Source: SABY01 sp964612515
Lineage (GTDB): Bacteria; Bacteroidota; Bacteroidia; Bacteroidales; 4484-276
DNA length: 64,000 nucleotides
Assembly (NCBI GenBank): GCA_964612515.1
Contig: CAZTCX010000003.1
Coordinates: 7,236 to 71,235 of the forward strand
Direction of reading: 5' to 3'
This document shows positions 52,147-62,534 of the stretch, in pieces; the first letter of the stretch is position 1, and each line of letters starts with the position of its first letter. Made by a program: the position numbers and the translations under genes. The notes under the pieces were generated by a model, which was not told the DNA's origin, searched no databases, and saw only the letters and a program-made list of their open reading frames with translations.

Positions 52147-52850
52147 TAGTCGTCGTCCTCTTCTTTAAAAGAAAAATTATCCAAAGATTCGCTTTCAAAG
52201 AAGTTGGTCGAATATTTATCCCAAAAATAATAGATGGTGATCTCGGCAGTATCCCGCAGAAAATTTATCTTCCCAATTTCTACTCTGTTAATTTTAAGTC
52301 CGGTGCGTTTCTGCAGGTCTTCAATAAACCGCTTCTGATTCTGTGGCTTTATCAGATCAATCTTTTCATAGATGATCGTCTTGCTCGACTCATGGCGCGA
52401 AGTCCAGAAATATTCGATCACCACCGTTACAAGCATCAGCATTATGTTGGCAAAAAGCAGCTCCACATAGCTGATTTGCTTGTCAGAAAGGGCATTCATT
52501 ACCGAAATACAAATCACCAAAAAAAGATAGGTCATCTCCTTGATGGGGATGGGATTGGTGCGGTAGCGAATGATGCCAAACAAAGCGAAAAGCCCAAGGG
52601 CAAATCCCAGTTGCAGATCGACATTTTGCAGCAGATGCGACAAAAAGAAGACGCTGATGCTGATGAGGATGTAGGTGAAAAGGTATTCCTTGCGGCGATT
52701 GTTGGCGTAATAAATATAGCGCACGATGATGAGCGTAAAGATCAGGTTGATAGAGAACCTGAAGGCCAACATCAGAAAGTCGAGGCCATTGAAAAACTCG
52801 ATCCCGAAAAGCTTAGGATCGTTGATAAAATGGAGCAATAGCGTTATCAT
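52146..52850 (-). CDS. DUF4956 family inner-membrane protein
   Basis: Membrane protein of 234 aa with about four to five hydrophobic helices in the first 150 residues and the DUF4956 signature GFALGLFALFGIIRYRTNPI followed by PIKEMTYLFLVICISVMNAL. A soluble C-terminal part follows (QKRFIEDLQKRTGLKINRVEIG ... ITIYYFW). Its biochemical role is not established; in many bacteria it is coded next to VTC-domain proteins, as here. Its start lies inside the end of the VTC gene (38-bp overlap) and its stop overlaps the next start by one base. Confidence 0.9.
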   Translation of the reverse strand: MITLLLHFINDPKLFGIEFFNGLDFLMLAFRFSINLIFTLIIVRYIYYANNRRKEYLFTYILISISVFFLSHLLQNVDLQLGFALGLFALFGIIRYRTNPIPIKEMTYLFLVICISVMNALSDKQISYVELLFANIMLMLVTVVIEYFWTSRHESSKTIIYEKIDLIKPQNQKRFIEDLQKRTGLKINRVEIGKINFLRDTAEITIYYFWDKYSTNFFESESLDNFSFKEEDDD

Positions 52851-53586
52851 GGTGCATTTTGTTTTGCCTGATTAATAATTCCTTAAAACGGTTGTGTTTG
52901 ATGGTTGGTTGCGTCAGCACGGTGCCGACGCAATATTTGCTAAACGGTGAAGGCTGGAAATGCTGCTTACGCAAAATCTTTTCGAGGTCGGAGAAGCCCG
53001 AGGTTTTTTCCTGTTTTATCTCGGCAACTACCGGCAGCAGGAGGTTTACAACTGAAGCGTCGTGGGTATAGCTCAGATTCATATCAAAAGTAGCACGCTC
53101 GTGGTTGTGGCGATGCACCAACGTGATGCGTTCGAAGCTGTTGGTCAGCACCGGCTCTAGTTTGCGCGGCTTGTAAGAGGTGATGCTTTTCAAAAATTTA
53201 CGCTCCTCTTTGCTTAGCTCCACGCTGTGGTTGGATGTGAAGAGGCGTTTTTTTATCGTGCGCCTTTTGTTGCTTTTAAATTTGATTTCAAAAAAAGCCT
53301 GCCCGGTGGTAAGATACTCGCGGCGACGCACCTTGTAACGGTTTAGCTTGCAGTTGTGATGCGCCAGGTACATGTCCCGTTCCGGCGTATCATAATAAAT
53401 GGTGCGATAAGCCAAGATCCGGTGTCCGTCGATTTCCAGAATACGGTAACAGCGCGCGACTTTCGAAAGGATGGCAGGCAGAGCAAACAAAGGGAAGACA
53501 AATTTCTTATCAAATCGGTCGAGCAGCTTCACCTGATCCATTTCGCCAAGCGTGATTGCCTGCAAGCTGGCAGCCGCTTCCTGCAC
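52813..53586 (-). CDS. VTC-domain triphosphate-tunnel protein (polyphosphate polymerase-like)
   Basis: Protein of about 257 aa with the triphosphate-tunnel fold: LLDRFDKKFVF, RTIYYDTPERDMY, KLNRYKVRRREY, FFEIKFKSNKRRTIKKRL, RATFDMNLSY and VAEIKQEK supply the alternating Arg/Lys and Glu residues of VTC4-type catalytic tunnels. VTC4 makes polyphosphate from ATP in yeast; bacterial relatives are less well known. The start is unsure: GTG 53586 precedes the conserved ITLGEMDQVKLLDR well, while TTG 53643 or 53727 and ATG 53541 are possible. It is first in the VTC-DUF4956-CotH-like operon. Confidence 0.78.
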   Translation of the reverse strand: MQEAAASLQAITLGEMDQVKLLDRFDKKFVFPLFALPAILSKVARCYRILEIDGHRILAYRTIYYDTPERDMYLAHHNCKLNRYKVRRREYLTTGQAFFEIKFKSNKRRTIKKRLFTSNHSVELSKEERKFLKSITSYKPRKLEPVLTNSFERITLVHRHNHERATFDMNLSYTHDASVVNLLLPVVAEIKQEKTSGFSDLEKILRKQHFQPSPFSKYCVGTVLTQPTIKHNRFKELLIRQNKMHHDNAIAPFYQRS

Positions 53587-53887
53587 CTGCTGTCGGGTGT
53601 TTGCGAAAAGTACTGCCTGATCTATTATTGCCGCAGGTTTCAAAGTGTTGTTATGTTTTTTGAAAAGGTGGGCAAAAATAAAGAAAATTGATGGCGAGAG
53701 CAGCACCCGCAATATTATTACAAGCAAATGAGCCGGTTGAAGGTGGAGATTGTCTTCGACAAAAAGTTCTTACCGTTTAGGATTTCCCTTTAAGTCAGGA
53801 AAGTGAGCTCCCTTACTTGCGTCGGGGAAGAGCCGGGGATGCGCTATGGTGGGGAATAATCGGAGATGGATTTTCAGCAACCCAAAT

Positions 53888-54562
53888 TCAACACTTTAAA
53901 TAATCTGCACCTATTTCAGTATGTGCTGTTATCGGTCTAATTTTTAAAAACAGATGTATGATAGTATTATAATATGGTGCGCTTGCCGCATTGTTAAACC
54001 ATCTTTTCCAAAACCATTGTTTTAAGGATTTCGCTTGGCTGCCTTTGAGTTCTCTGTGTTGTGGGTCATTTGTCCAACGTGCTGGCTTATTAGCTTTTGC
54101 AATACTTTTACTAAAGTCATCAATCATGCTAAAAGTGTGCGTGTTGCTTTCGGGAGCTACCACAGAAACATGAATCGATCGCTGTCCGGAAGAGACAAAA
54201 TTTTGATTGCCGAGCGGCTGAGCCACCAAAATAACCTCGGCTATGGTGTCCATCACAAAGAAGCTGTCCATTGCCTCATAAAACGCCTCCGCCAAAAGTT
54301 CCTCCTTCATCATCAAATAGCGCTTCAGATTGATAAGCTGCTTTATTATAAAAGCAAATAATGACAACAAAAGCATCCTTGCCGCCGAAAGCAACTGAAC
54401 GTTCAAGCGATAAAGCTGACGCCACCAGGCCACCCAGTCGATAATGGGATATTTTAAATTGCTTATTCTGCAATCTTGTCCGGTACTGTGCCGGATTTTT
54501 GTTTTTCTGATTTCGTCCGCAGAAAGTACTGTTTCCGAAAAATGGTAATGTGTTGCATTCAT
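53888..54562 (-). CDS. Hypothetical protein
   Basis: Frame of 224 aa from ATG 54562 without a recognised family. There is a hydrophobic segment around residues 55-75 (SAARMLLLSLFAFIIKQLI) that could be one membrane helix, followed by a polar region with PLGNQNFVSSGQRSIHVSVV and a C-terminal Trp-rich stretch (LKQWFWKRWFNN). Shorter frames overlap on both strands, so codon evidence is not decisive, but this is the longest and has protein-like composition. It sits alone between the VTC operon and a divergent gene. Confidence 0.45.
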   Translation of the reverse strand: MNATHYHFSETVLSADEIRKTKIRHSTGQDCRISNLKYPIIDWVAWWRQLYRLNVQLLSAARMLLLSLFAFIIKQLINLKRYLMMKEELLAEAFYEAMDSFFVMDTIAEVILVAQPLGNQNFVSSGQRSIHVSVVAPESNTHTFSMIDDFSKSIAKANKPARWTNDPQHRELKGSQAKSLKQWFWKRWFNNAASAPYYNTIIHLFLKIRPITAHTEIGADYLKC

Positions 54563-54872
54563 AATGTTAATAATTTAATGAGTAATTAAAATTCTTAACT
54601 ATAAAATCTAAATTTCCTAAAGGATCATTAGAAATTTGATAAAAAGACATTGCAAAAATAAACCATGAATACAGCTGAAACAAGCATTTGCAGGGATTTA
54701 CAGAGGTTATTTTTGGCTTAAGCAGCTTACTTACGTTTTTACAAGAACTTAAAACCATTACTTAAATAACTTAAATAATTACTTAAAAATAGTAGGTTAT
54801 TTCTGAAGAAGATTTATCTTAGCGCCTGTTTTTGGTTGGTTGGCTCTTCATTTCACTAAAAAACCTACTCCA
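54563..54872. repeat. AT-rich intergenic region with ACTTAAA direct repeats
   Basis: 310 bp without a gene. Between about 54746 and 54790 the words ATTACTTAAA, AACTTAAAT and ATTACTTAAA recur close together (five ACTTAAA copies counting 54747), forming a phased AT-rich patch about 80 bp upstream of the gene at 54873. It could be an operator array or simply curved DNA. Confidence 0.45.
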
Positions 54873-56036
54873 ATGCTTGCCGAATTTTCATTTGTACATC
54901 ATCCCGTTGTTAAGCTGTTGCGCTACGGACACCTGCTGGTGCCGGGCGTTGAGCGCATCGATGTGGTGTATTGGGATGAACAGCAGCAGCTATTGGCAGC
55001 GCGAACTACCCGCAACGAAAATGAGCTGCCCTATGGCGAACCCATGGACATCAGCCGTTGTACGGCACCCCTGGAAAAGCTGAGGAAGGTGCGTACACCT
55101 TTTGAATGGCTTCAAAAGGAGGCGCTGCCGTGGATTGATGCCAACACCGAAAATCTTAAAAACGATTTATTGAGCGAGTTGCAAAAGCTGGTGCTGATGA
55201 TTGCCGTCGGGAACTCTGAAATCCGCACAGGCAGTGATCTGGTGTTTTTTTATTTTCGTCCGGACCTCAGCAACCTGGGCATGACTTCCGGAGCCAAAGC
55301 AGCGACGATGCGTGAAAAAGACCTGGTGGGTCGCGCTTATGCTGCATCGGTTGCGGCACTCATAGCCGAGGCTCACGACGACAAACTTATGTGGGACGAC
55401 TTTGAGCAGGCTTTCAAAGCCAACGGCGCCATCATCGAAAATCTGCGTTCGCAGCTTAAGCAGATGCGGGGCATGTACCGCGACCGATTGGTTGACTCCT
55501 GCCGCTTTTATCTGAAAAACCTTTCGGAGCAGTTCCAGCGGAGTTATCAGTTCTCACCCGGTGCGTTGGAGCAGATCAAGCGCTACGAAGGCGAATATTT
55601 CCAACTTGAAAATGCCATCAAAGCTGGGGTGCGCATCGCCAACAACCTGCACCCCGCTGGCGGGCAGGAGGTTTTAGAAATTCCGGAGTACTTTCTCAAC
55701 TTCAACACCCAACAGCGCCAGGAGGAAATCCACGACGTCCATCTCAACAGCAATCTTGAAAAACCTTTTAATTATCTGAACCTCATCGAAAGTATTGTGA
55801 CCGAATTGCGCAAAAACAACATCCCGCTCACGGCGAAAAATGTGGCTGAAACCATGAATCCGCCCGTGAAACATTCGGCGATCAAAATGTACCTCAACAG
55901 CAATTATGATAAAGTGCTAAAGCTTTTTACTTTTTATACCGACAAATGGCCGCTGCTGCGCACGGAGTTTAAGCCTACCTACAACCTGCTGCAAAACTCG
56001 CTGAATCGCCCCCACCAGCGGCAAAATATTTCGTAA
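54873..56036 (+). CDS. Conserved-looking protein of unknown function, possibly DNA-binding
   Basis: Soluble protein of about 387 aa, starting at ATG 54873 (MLAEFSFVHHPVVKLLRYGH); an in-frame TTG at 54840 is an alternative. The N-terminal part is helical with EKLRKVRTPFEWLQKEALPW, the middle is a long helical region (LRSQLKQMRGMYRDRLVDSC), and the C-terminal part contains an HTH-like stretch (LTAKNVAETMNPPVKHSAIK) followed by LKLFTFYTDKWP. No domain family was recognised. It lies 54 bp upstream of the aminotransferase gene and behind an AT repeat patch. A regulator is possible but unproven. Confidence 0.6.
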   Translation: MLAEFSFVHHPVVKLLRYGHLLVPGVERIDVVYWDEQQQLLAARTTRNENELPYGEPMDISRCTAPLEKLRKVRTPFEWLQKEALPWIDANTENLKNDLLSELQKLVLMIAVGNSEIRTGSDLVFFYFRPDLSNLGMTSGAKAATMREKDLVGRAYAASVAALIAEAHDDKLMWDDFEQAFKANGAIIENLRSQLKQMRGMYRDRLVDSCRFYLKNLSEQFQRSYQFSPGALEQIKRYEGEYFQLENAIKAGVRIANNLHPAGGQEVLEIPEYFLNFNTQQRQEEIHDVHLNSNLEKPFNYLNLIESIVTELRKNNIPLTAKNVAETMNPPVKHSAIKMYLNSNYDKVLKLFTFYTDKWPLLRTEFKPTYNLLQNSLNRPHQRQNIS

Positions 56037-56090
56037 AAGCCCAAAGCTTATTATTATTGTCGCATCGTATGCTGTTTTAAAAAAGAAAAT

Positions 56091-56912
56091 ATGAAAATCA
56101 TCGGAAAATATTATCTGCACAATCAGCTACTAAAAGCTGCTGAAGATTTTGGCGAGTTGCCAAATGCTCCCGCGGTATATGAGGTGCTTCGCCTGATCGG
56201 TGGGGTTCCGCTATTTCTGGACGAACATCTGCTACGACTGCAGCAATCGGCAAAGCTGATGCAACGGAATCTGGAAACCACACTTGAATCATTAACATCC
56301 GGCTTGCAGCATCTGACCAACAAAAATGAGATTAGCGAAGGGAATATCCGCATCACAGTTACATTTCCAAAGGAAGATCAGGGAAACGGTCGGCAGGAGC
56401 TGTATGTCTTTTTCGTTCCGCACCACTATCCTACTCCCGCCGAATACGTCCGTGGGTATAATCTGAAGAGCCTTCAACTCGAGCGCCCCAAACCTAACGC
56501 AAAAGTGGTGAATACTTCTCTCACCCGGCAAGCCGAAGCGCTGAAGAAAGCAACCGGCGCCGACGAGGTGCTACTGGTAAATCAGCAGGGGTTGGTTACC
56601 GAAGGCAGCAAGTCGAATATCTTTTTTGTGATAAATGATGCGCTTCAAACGGCACCATTGGATTTGGTGCTTGGAGGCATTACCCGGCAGAAAGTGCTGG
56701 AGCTTTGCGCAGATAATAATATCCGATGTATCGAAAAGGCAATCAGCATAGATGCGCTCGCCCAGGTGCAGGCAGCCTTTATCACCGGCACGTCGCCGCG
56801 CGTAATGCCTGTGCGACGGATTGATGATCATAATCTTGATGTAAAACATCCGTTGGTGCAAAAGGTGATAGAGCTTTACAATCAGCTCGTAGCAGAAGCT
56901 ATTGGGAAATAA
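56091..56912 (+). CDS. Class IV aminotransferase (branched-chain aminotransferase / aminodeoxychorismate lyase-like)
   Basis: PLP enzyme of 273 aa with fold type IV features: YEVLRLIGGVPLFLDEHLLRL at the start, the Schiff-base lysine probably Lys138 in NAKVVNTSLTRQAEALKKATGADEVLL (shown in part as NAKVVNTS), the LVTEGSKSNIFFV motif and GGITRQKVLELC. Length fits 4-amino-4-deoxychorismate lyase or a D-amino-acid/branched-chain aminotransferase; no pab genes are adjacent to decide. It is 54 bp after the unknown gene at 54873, so possibly co-transcribed. Confidence 0.85.
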   Translation: MKIIGKYYLHNQLLKAAEDFGELPNAPAVYEVLRLIGGVPLFLDEHLLRLQQSAKLMQRNLETTLESLTSGLQHLTNKNEISEGNIRITVTFPKEDQGNGRQELYVFFVPHHYPTPAEYVRGYNLKSLQLERPKPNAKVVNTSLTRQAEALKKATGADEVLLVNQQGLVTEGSKSNIFFVINDALQTAPLDLVLGGITRQKVLELCADNNIRCIEKAISIDALAQVQAAFITGTSPRVMPVRRIDDHNLDVKHPLVQKVIELYNQLVAEAIGK

Positions 56913-57626
56913 GCTGCTGTTGGACTTGGTTATGCCAATGTTGACGCTAATAAACCCCCTTAAAAAACGCAACATTTCAAACGCTTCCGCAAACTCTATG
57001 CTGAGTGGGTAAAATGCATCTTTTACTAAGAATCCCCATTTGGATTTAATTAGCAGATCAGCATGCTGTGTTAAATTTTACTAATTTCTTAAATTGAATT
57101 ACTATCCAAAATATTTTTGTTTTTCTAACAATTCATCCTCATGAACTGGCCATAGACATCAGTATACATCAATAATCGTAGCGATACTCCGCAAAAGTAA
57201 TTTTGTCAAGGTAAAACCATTTTGCGTGACCCGTTTAGAAGTTCTTTGTCAAAAGTTGCGAAATTGATGCGAAAACAAGGATGCGGCGCATTTTGTCGAT
57301 GGAAGCGCGCCTGCATTTGATAGATATCCTGTCTACCGATTCCTACATTAGCCGAAATAAAGTTTAATCAACAACTATCCCTCTAGAATGAAAGAGCTGG
57401 ATGCAGAAATTAATGCAAGCCACAAGATTTCTATGCCTTGTCTGCACTGCCGGTTTTACTTTCAGAGTAGAAGAGGTTGTTTAGGATATTGACATATCAT
57501 CTGTTTAGGCAGTCACTATTATTACCACGAGGGGACATACTCCCTACGGAGTGCAAAAATGAAAATCAATTCACATAGTTCACTTTTTCAATTTCAATAA
57601 TTATTAACCATTAAAATTTGATACCG
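56913..57626. other. Gene-poor region before the beta-helix gene
   Basis: 714 bp without a convincing gene; short frames such as 57389-57484 look like chance. A small palindrome ACTCC-CTAC-GGAGT lies at 57539-57552 and may belong to the promoter or leader of the T9SS gene. Confidence 0.55.
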
Positions 57627-60600
57627 ATGAAACACAAATTACTATTTTCAATTCTATTAATCATGCTTTGGATGATACCTACAGTATCGCATGCGCTTAC
57701 AGAGGTAAGCGGAAATGTGTCGTCAAATCAGACGTGGGTTAACACCCAAACCTACTACGTAACGGGCAATATCTATGTAGAGAATGGCTTTACCCTGACC
57801 ATTCAACCCGGGACTGTTATCAAATTTGCTCCTTACACGCTACTTTACGTTTACGGGACAATTGTTGCAAACGGAACCCTATCCAATACGATCATTTTTA
57901 CATCGAGAGACGATAACTCAGTGGGGCAGATACCTCCCGGATCAGATGGTCTGCCAAACCCCGGAGATTGGTATAATATCCAGATGTACGGTTCAGGTGC
58001 ATACCTTGGAGAAGGTCAGTTTGATTATTGCAACGTGAGATATGCCGGAACGAACTACTCGGGGGAACTATGCAGTGTTTACTTCTATGCCACCGAATAT
58101 GGCTACTTTAAAAACAGCACAGTGGAAAAAAGCAGTACCAGTGGCGTTCAGTTCAACTATTGTAGCAATATAGTATTCGAGAACAATACTATTAAGAATA
58201 ATGCTTCTTATGGTGTTGTCTCGTATTATTCACCCATCAATTTTACCAGCAATACGATATCCCAAAACCAAAGTTACGGTTTGTATCTTTATGGAAGTGA
58301 TGGCAGCGTATCCAATTGCACCTTCAATAACAACAATTCTCATGGCCTTTACCTGCAATCGGCCGGTTACACCATCAACAACTGCGTAATTAGCAACAAC
58401 GGTGGATGGGCTGCTCGCATCGAAGCTTCGACCATAAAGAACTACTCGGGAAACACCGGAACAGGGAATCAATACAACGCCTTCAGCCTTTCGGGTACAG
58501 TGAATGAAGACATAAATTGGTCTGCTGCTGCATTTGGATTTCCGGCAGTGATCAGCGGCACTTTAATGGTCAACAACGAAAAAACGGTTACAATTCCCCC
58601 CGGAGAAGTGATAAAAATGGAAGGTGCTTACATCACCGTAAACGGTGCCTGGATAGCCAACGGAACCGCAGTGCAGCCCATCGTTTTTACTTCGTTCAAA
58701 GATGATAGCTACGGTGGAGACCTGAATAACGACGGGCCTGTAACTACGCCTGCTAAAGGCGACTGGTATTGCATGAATATAAATGGAACGGGAGCTAACT
58801 GGGGGCTTGGCCAATTTAATCATTGCATAGTAACTTATGGTGGTACTAACTATTACGGCGAGTTGAGCAACATCTACTTTTATTCTACTGAGGCCGGTTA
58901 CATTAAAAACAGTACTATCCAAAACAGTGCAAACAATGGTGTTTATCTTAGCTACACTTCCAATATCGAGTTCGTTAACAACACCATGAAGAATAACAAT
59001 GCCACCGGCGTTACCTTCCACTATACCACCGGGTATGTGGATAATTGTACCATTAATCAAAACGGCAGCTATGGAATCATTGTTTACGGCAACGAAGGAG
59101 CTATTACCAATACCACCATCACCAGCAATGCCTCGCATGGTATTTACCTTTCGGGAGCAGCTTTTGATATCGACAATTGCGTGATTAGCAACAACGGTGG
59201 ATGGGCTGCACGCATCGAAGCCTCGACCATAAAGAACTACTCGGGCAACACCGGTAGCGGGAATTACTATGATGCTTTCAGTGTGGCCGGAACGATAACC
59301 GAAGATATCGCCCTTTCAGCGGCAGCGTTTGGATTCCCACCAGTGATCAGCGGTACTTTAATGGTCAACAACGAAAAAACGGTTACAATTCCCCCCGGAG
59401 AAGTGATAANNNNNNNNNNNNNNNNNNNNNNNNNNNNNNNNNNNNNNNNNNNNNNNNNNNNNNNNNNNNNNNNNNNNNNNNNNNNNNNNNNNNNNNNNNN
59501 NNNNNNNNNGAGCAGCTTTTGATATCGACAATTGCGTGATTAGCAACAACGGTGGATGGGCTGCTCGCATCGAAGCGGCCACTATCAAGGACTATTCCGG
59601 AAATAGTGGTTCGGGCAATGCTTACGATGTATTCAATATTTATGGTACCATAAACCAGGATTTGGTGCTTTCGCATCAGGCAACCGGATTTCCATACCTA
59701 ATATCAGGCACATTAACCATTAATGACGGCTATATACTAACCATTCCAAAGGGAGAGGTCATAAAATTGGAGAATGCCTATATTTCAGTTTATGGCTCGC
59801 TCGTTGCTGATGGAACTTCCCTCGAACCCATAGTATTTACCTCATTTAAAGATGATACTTATGGTGGCGACTGGAACAAAGACAGCAATATTTCAAGCCC
59901 TGGGCTCGGCGATTGGTATAATATTACCTTGAATGGTTCTGGCGGAAATGACGGAGCAGGTGAGTTTGACAATTGTATTTTCCGCTACGGGGGAACCAGT
60001 TATTACGGCGAGCTGGCCATACTCTATTTTTACTACACCACTAATGGGTTTTTAAACAATAGCAAGGTTGAATATAGCATGAACAGCGGGATTAACATTA
60101 ATTCATCCCTGGTTCAGGTGCATTATAGCCAATTCGAAAACAACAACTTGTACGGTATTTATGTATCAGGAAGTCCTCTACCTGACCTGGGACTGGATTT
60201 TGATACTAACCCTGGTTTTAACCGATTTGTCGATAATTACAATGGTGGTTATCAGTTATATTACGCTGGTTCAGCCCCCCTGATAGCACAAATGAACGAC
60301 TGGGGTTATTACACTTTCGCCGAAATTGAAGAACACATTCAAGATGATGAGGAGCTGGGATCCAGTGGGCCTGTCATCTTTTCTCCATTTTTTGACCCGG
60401 ATGATGATCAGTGGGAACTCGATGTTGATTTTACCGTTGATTTTACAGCCATACATGTTGGAGGAATGCTACATTTCTTCGACCAATCTTATGGCAATCC
60501 GAACCTTATTACCTGGGAATGGGACTTTGATGATGATGGAGTAGTTGATTCGGAAGCAAAGAATCCAACCTTTGCCTACACCAACGAAGGCATTTACACC

Positions 60601-62388
60601 GTAACGCTCATTGTGAGCAATGGTGCTGTCAAAAAAACTTTCAAAAAAACGGAATATATTAATGTTGGCAACTTTGGTGCTGTCGATGATGTGATGATTA
60701 CCGATGTGCCTGTTGACCAGGGCGGATGGGTATATGCTACCTTTACCCGGAGTGAGTTTGACACAGATTCTTTTGCAAAATCAACAGAGTATTATTCCGT
60801 GCAGATCAACGACGGCAGTGGCTGGTTCAGCGCTGGCTATTCCGCCGCTTATGGTGCTGATACCTATTCAGTAATTTGCCATACACCCATCGACTCCACC
60901 GCTTATGGCGCGGGCTTGGTTGATTTCAGAGTAATTGCTTCTATGGATGAGGGAACCTATCTGAGCGACGTGGTTACAGGATATTCAGTGGACAATATTA
61001 AACCAACGGTTCCTACAAATTTGCTTGCTGAAATTGGTGAAACCCAGATAGCTTTGAGCTGGAATGAATCCCCGGATGCTGACTTTCATTATTTCGGAGT
61101 TTATCGCAGTGAAATTGAAAATTTCTTCCCGGTTACTCCTTTTGCCTACAGCACCGAGCCTGCTTTTATTGATGAAATTGGTGTAAATGAAAACTATTAT
61201 TATAAGGTAACAGCTTTTGATTATTCCGGTAACGAAAGTGATGGGTCCTCCATAATTTCCACCACTAAATTCATTAACTTGGCTATTCCTAAAGGATGGT
61301 CAGGGCTTTCCACCTGGCTAAATCCCGCAGATTTGGAGATTGAGGGCATGTTTTCGACCATTTCAGAAAAGCTAATAATCATGCAAAACTTTTCGGGAAT
61401 CTATTATCCCGGAGTGAACATCAACACACTTATCAACTGGGATTTGCTGTCGGGTTATGCCATTAAAATGTCGCAGGGAACCACCCTAAATATTGTAGCA
61501 AATCGTCAACAGTTTAAAACCCTGAATGCGCCTGCCGGATGGAGTATTATTCCGGTATTGAACGAAAATGCAGTGAACGTGAATGAGCTGTTTCTGGGTA
61601 TTGATGTAAAAGTAGTGAAAGACGTAGCTGGCTCTGGGGTTTACTGGCCTGAGTACAACATCAATACCCTTGAGATTGTAAAGCCCGGGAAAGCCTATTT
61701 CGTTAAAGCCAATTCCCCTATCCAAATTAACTTTCCGGTGCTGTCGGACAATGGATATGAAACTGCGCCCGAGTTGCCCATCAATTCTCCGTGGGATGTT
61801 GTAGAACAAAGTGCCGCTTCGCATATCATTGCGTTTTCCTCCAGCTCGCTGTCGGCACTGCAGCCTGGCGACATTATCGGCGCATTTACAGGCTCAGGAG
61901 CATGTGCCGGCCAGATAGCTTTTACAGGCCAGGAGTTTGCTCTGGCGCTCATAGGTGACGACCCACTTACCACTGAGATGGACGGATTTGCAGAAGATGA
62001 GCCTCTTACATTCAAGGTGTATAGAGCTTCCGAAAACAAGGTTTACCAAATGTATGTAAGTTGGAACAAGGCACTGAACACTGCAGGGCTTTACAGTACA
62101 CATGAGCTTTCGGCGGTAGAATTTCTGCAGCTTCACCTCCTTTCGGCAGATGGGGCTGAGCCGGTACAAATTTCGATTTACCCCAATCCGACAGCAGGGA
62201 TGTTGCTGGTGAGAGGTATCACAGCGAAAGCATCAATCGAAGTGCTGAATTCCAACGGTGAGTCGGTGGCAAAGCATGAAATTTTTAGAGACGATTTTAT
62301 CGATCTCTCCCATCTTCCCAATGGCATTTATATTTTAAAAATTATTACCCCCGAAATCACATCTTCTCAAAAGCTGATAATTCAATAA
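57627..62388 (+). CDS. Giant T9SS-secreted parallel beta-helix protein, interrupted by an assembly gap
   Basis: One gene, split in the assembly by 100 N at 59410-59509: the frame reads through to the gap and, in a different register, from the gap onward, as expected if the real gap length is unknown. After a signal peptide (LLFSILLIMLWMIPTVSHA), near-identical units of about 265 residues form a right-handed beta-helix (TLTIQPGTVIKF, FDYCNVRYAGTNYSGEL, IKNYSGNTGTGN). Beyond the gap come a last unit, a PKD domain (ITWEWDFDDDG), an FnIII domain (KPTVPTNLLAEIGETQIAL), the duplicated surface module and a T9SS sorting domain (ISIYPNPTAGMLLVRG). Probably an adhesin or glycan-binding protein. Confidence 0.9.
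59410..59509. other. Assembly gap (100 N) inside tandem repeats of the beta-helix gene
   Basis: The left flank is near-identical to 58546-58615 and the right flank to about 59155-59220. The gap therefore lies in a repeat with a period of about 795 bp (265 codons) and may hide one or more further units. Confidence 0.97.
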
Positions 62389-62409
62389 ATTTTCGGAGGC
62401 TAAATAGAT

Positions 62410-62447
62410 ACTCCCGCTCAAGCTGCAAGGCAGAGCGGGAGTTTTTT
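62410..62447 (+). terminator. Terminator of the beta-helix gene
   Basis: 10-bp stem ACTCCCGCTC (62410-62419) / GAGCGGGAGT (62433-62442) followed by six T, 21 bp after the stop. Confidence 0.9.
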
Positions 62448-62534
62448 CTTGTACAAAAATTGCTATACGACCAACATTGAAATTTGCAAATGACACTTAG
62501 GCATTTTTCAAAAAAAATTCCAATTTTAAAAATC

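Noticed and set aside
57389..57484. 31-codon frame with a CxxC (MPCLHCRF) before the beta-helix gene
   Set aside because: Too short and isolated; most likely chance.
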